In this document: positions 63,715-64,000 of the stretch, in pieces | Layout: every line of letters starts with the position of its first letter | Numbering within the stretch: the stretch's first letter is position 1 | Assembly (NCBI RefSeq): GCF_900608595.1 | Contig: NZ_UWYY01000006.1 | Span: 124,001-188,000 of the forward strand | Reading direction: 5' to 3' | Length of the DNA: 64,000 nucleotides | Source of the DNA: Promicromonospora panici | GTDB lineage: Bacteria > Actinomycetota > Actinomycetes > Actinomycetales > Cellulomonadaceae | Position numbers and translations under genes: made by a program | Notes under the pieces: generated by a model | The model's database searches: none | Told to the model about the DNA's origin: nothing | Seen by the model: the letters and a program-made list of their open reading frames with translations, nothing else

Positions 63715-64000
63715 ATGCCCGCGCCCATCGACCCGTCGGACAAGATCGCGCAGTACGCCCACCCGGAACGTCTCGTGAGCACCACGTGGCTGGCCGAGCA
63801 CCTCAAGGACCCCGGCGTCGTCGTGGTGGAATCCGACGAGGACGTCCTGCTCTACGAGACCGGCCACATCCCCGGCGCCGTGAAGGTGGACTGGCACACC
63901 GACCTGCAACACCCCGAGATGCGCGACTACCTCGACGGCGCGGCGTTCGCCGCCCTGATGGGCAGCAAGGGCATCACGCGGGACACGACTGTCGTCCTGT
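63715..64000 (+). CDS. thiosulfate sulfurtransferase (rhodanese), 5' end only
   Basis: Starts at ATG 63715 behind GAGGAGG (63704-63710) and runs off the window. The first 95 residues ([57 protein letters not shown]) are the N-terminal, non-catalytic rhodanese domain of SseA/CysA-type enzymes, which transfer sulfane sulfur to thiol acceptors. The catalytic Cys would be in the missing C-terminal half. Confidence 0.88.
   Translation, partial: MPAPIDPSDKIAQYAHPERLVSTTWLAEHLKDPGVVVVESDEDVLLYETGHIPGAVKVDWHTDLQHPEMRDYLDGAAFAALMGSKGITRDTTVVL

Overview
The window is a gene-dense stretch of very GC-rich DNA with strong G/C bias at third codon positions, frequent GTG starts and AGGAG-type ribosome binding sites. 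The gene set points to an actinobacterium: a 2-oxoglutarate decarboxylase/dehydrogenase with a fused acyltransferase domain, a SigR/RsrA sigma/anti-sigma pair, the tiny ribosomal protein bL37, a BldC-like regulator, an Rv3235-family protein and a DUF222/HNH endonuclease. A member of the Micrococcales (Promicromonosporaceae/Cellulomonadaceae-like) is my inference; the sequence alone does not prove it. I see no prophage, transposase, CRISPR array or classical defence island.

Layout. 1-7.4 kb: an HNH endonuclease running off the left edge, a Tat-exported PHP phosphoesterase, a VanY-type D,D-carboxypeptidase and a large secreted subtilisin. 7.5-10.5 kb: argS-lysA, joined by a TGATG overlap. 10.6-11.9 kb: a damaged patch around tRNA-Arg(CCG) with gene remnants on both sides. 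11.9-17.2 kb: a divergent LysR/MFS pair and an autoregulated tetR-ABC exporter operon. 17.3-22.3 kb: a small membrane protein, a CYTH protein, a second VanY-type peptidase and two CNNM/hemolysin-family membrane proteins. 22.4-28.7 kb: a two-component system and the 2-oxoglutarate enzyme. 28.7-31.6 kb: an aldo/keto reductase, an aldose epimerase and an SGNH hydrolase. 31.7-34.2 kb: a padR operon with two DUF4097 proteins. 34.3-39.6 kb: bL37, rsrA-sigR, a DoxX-type protein, aroA, rsgA and an endonuclease V homologue. 40.9-47.5 kb: a sugar-uptake island with a ROK repressor, two permeases, a binding protein and two Gfo/Idh/MocA dehydrogenases. 47.6-53.8 kb: hisN, a CpaB/CpaE-like pair, a BldC-like protein, a LysM protein and an Rv3235-family protein. 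53.8-64 kb: a kinase pair, DinB and TipA-like proteins, an aldehyde dehydrogenase with DUF779, a vWA lipoprotein, a GAF regulator and the start of a rhodanese.

The least ordinary signals lie between genes. Four long palindromes sit exactly where convergent genes meet and form two sequence families. One member is a perfect 92-bp palindrome. A second is built from units repeating every 16 bp. A third kind of element (20-bp unit, two forward and one reverse) lies between the aldehyde dehydrogenase and DUF779 genes. Between aroA and rsgA three five-codon mini-ORFs form a head-to-tail TGATG chain with exact 14-bp period. Upstream of sigR there is a SigR-type promoter and an uninterrupted frame that could give a longer sigma isoform. 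Well-formed palindromic operators lie in front of the tetR, padR and merR/tipA-like genes, consistent with autoregulation.
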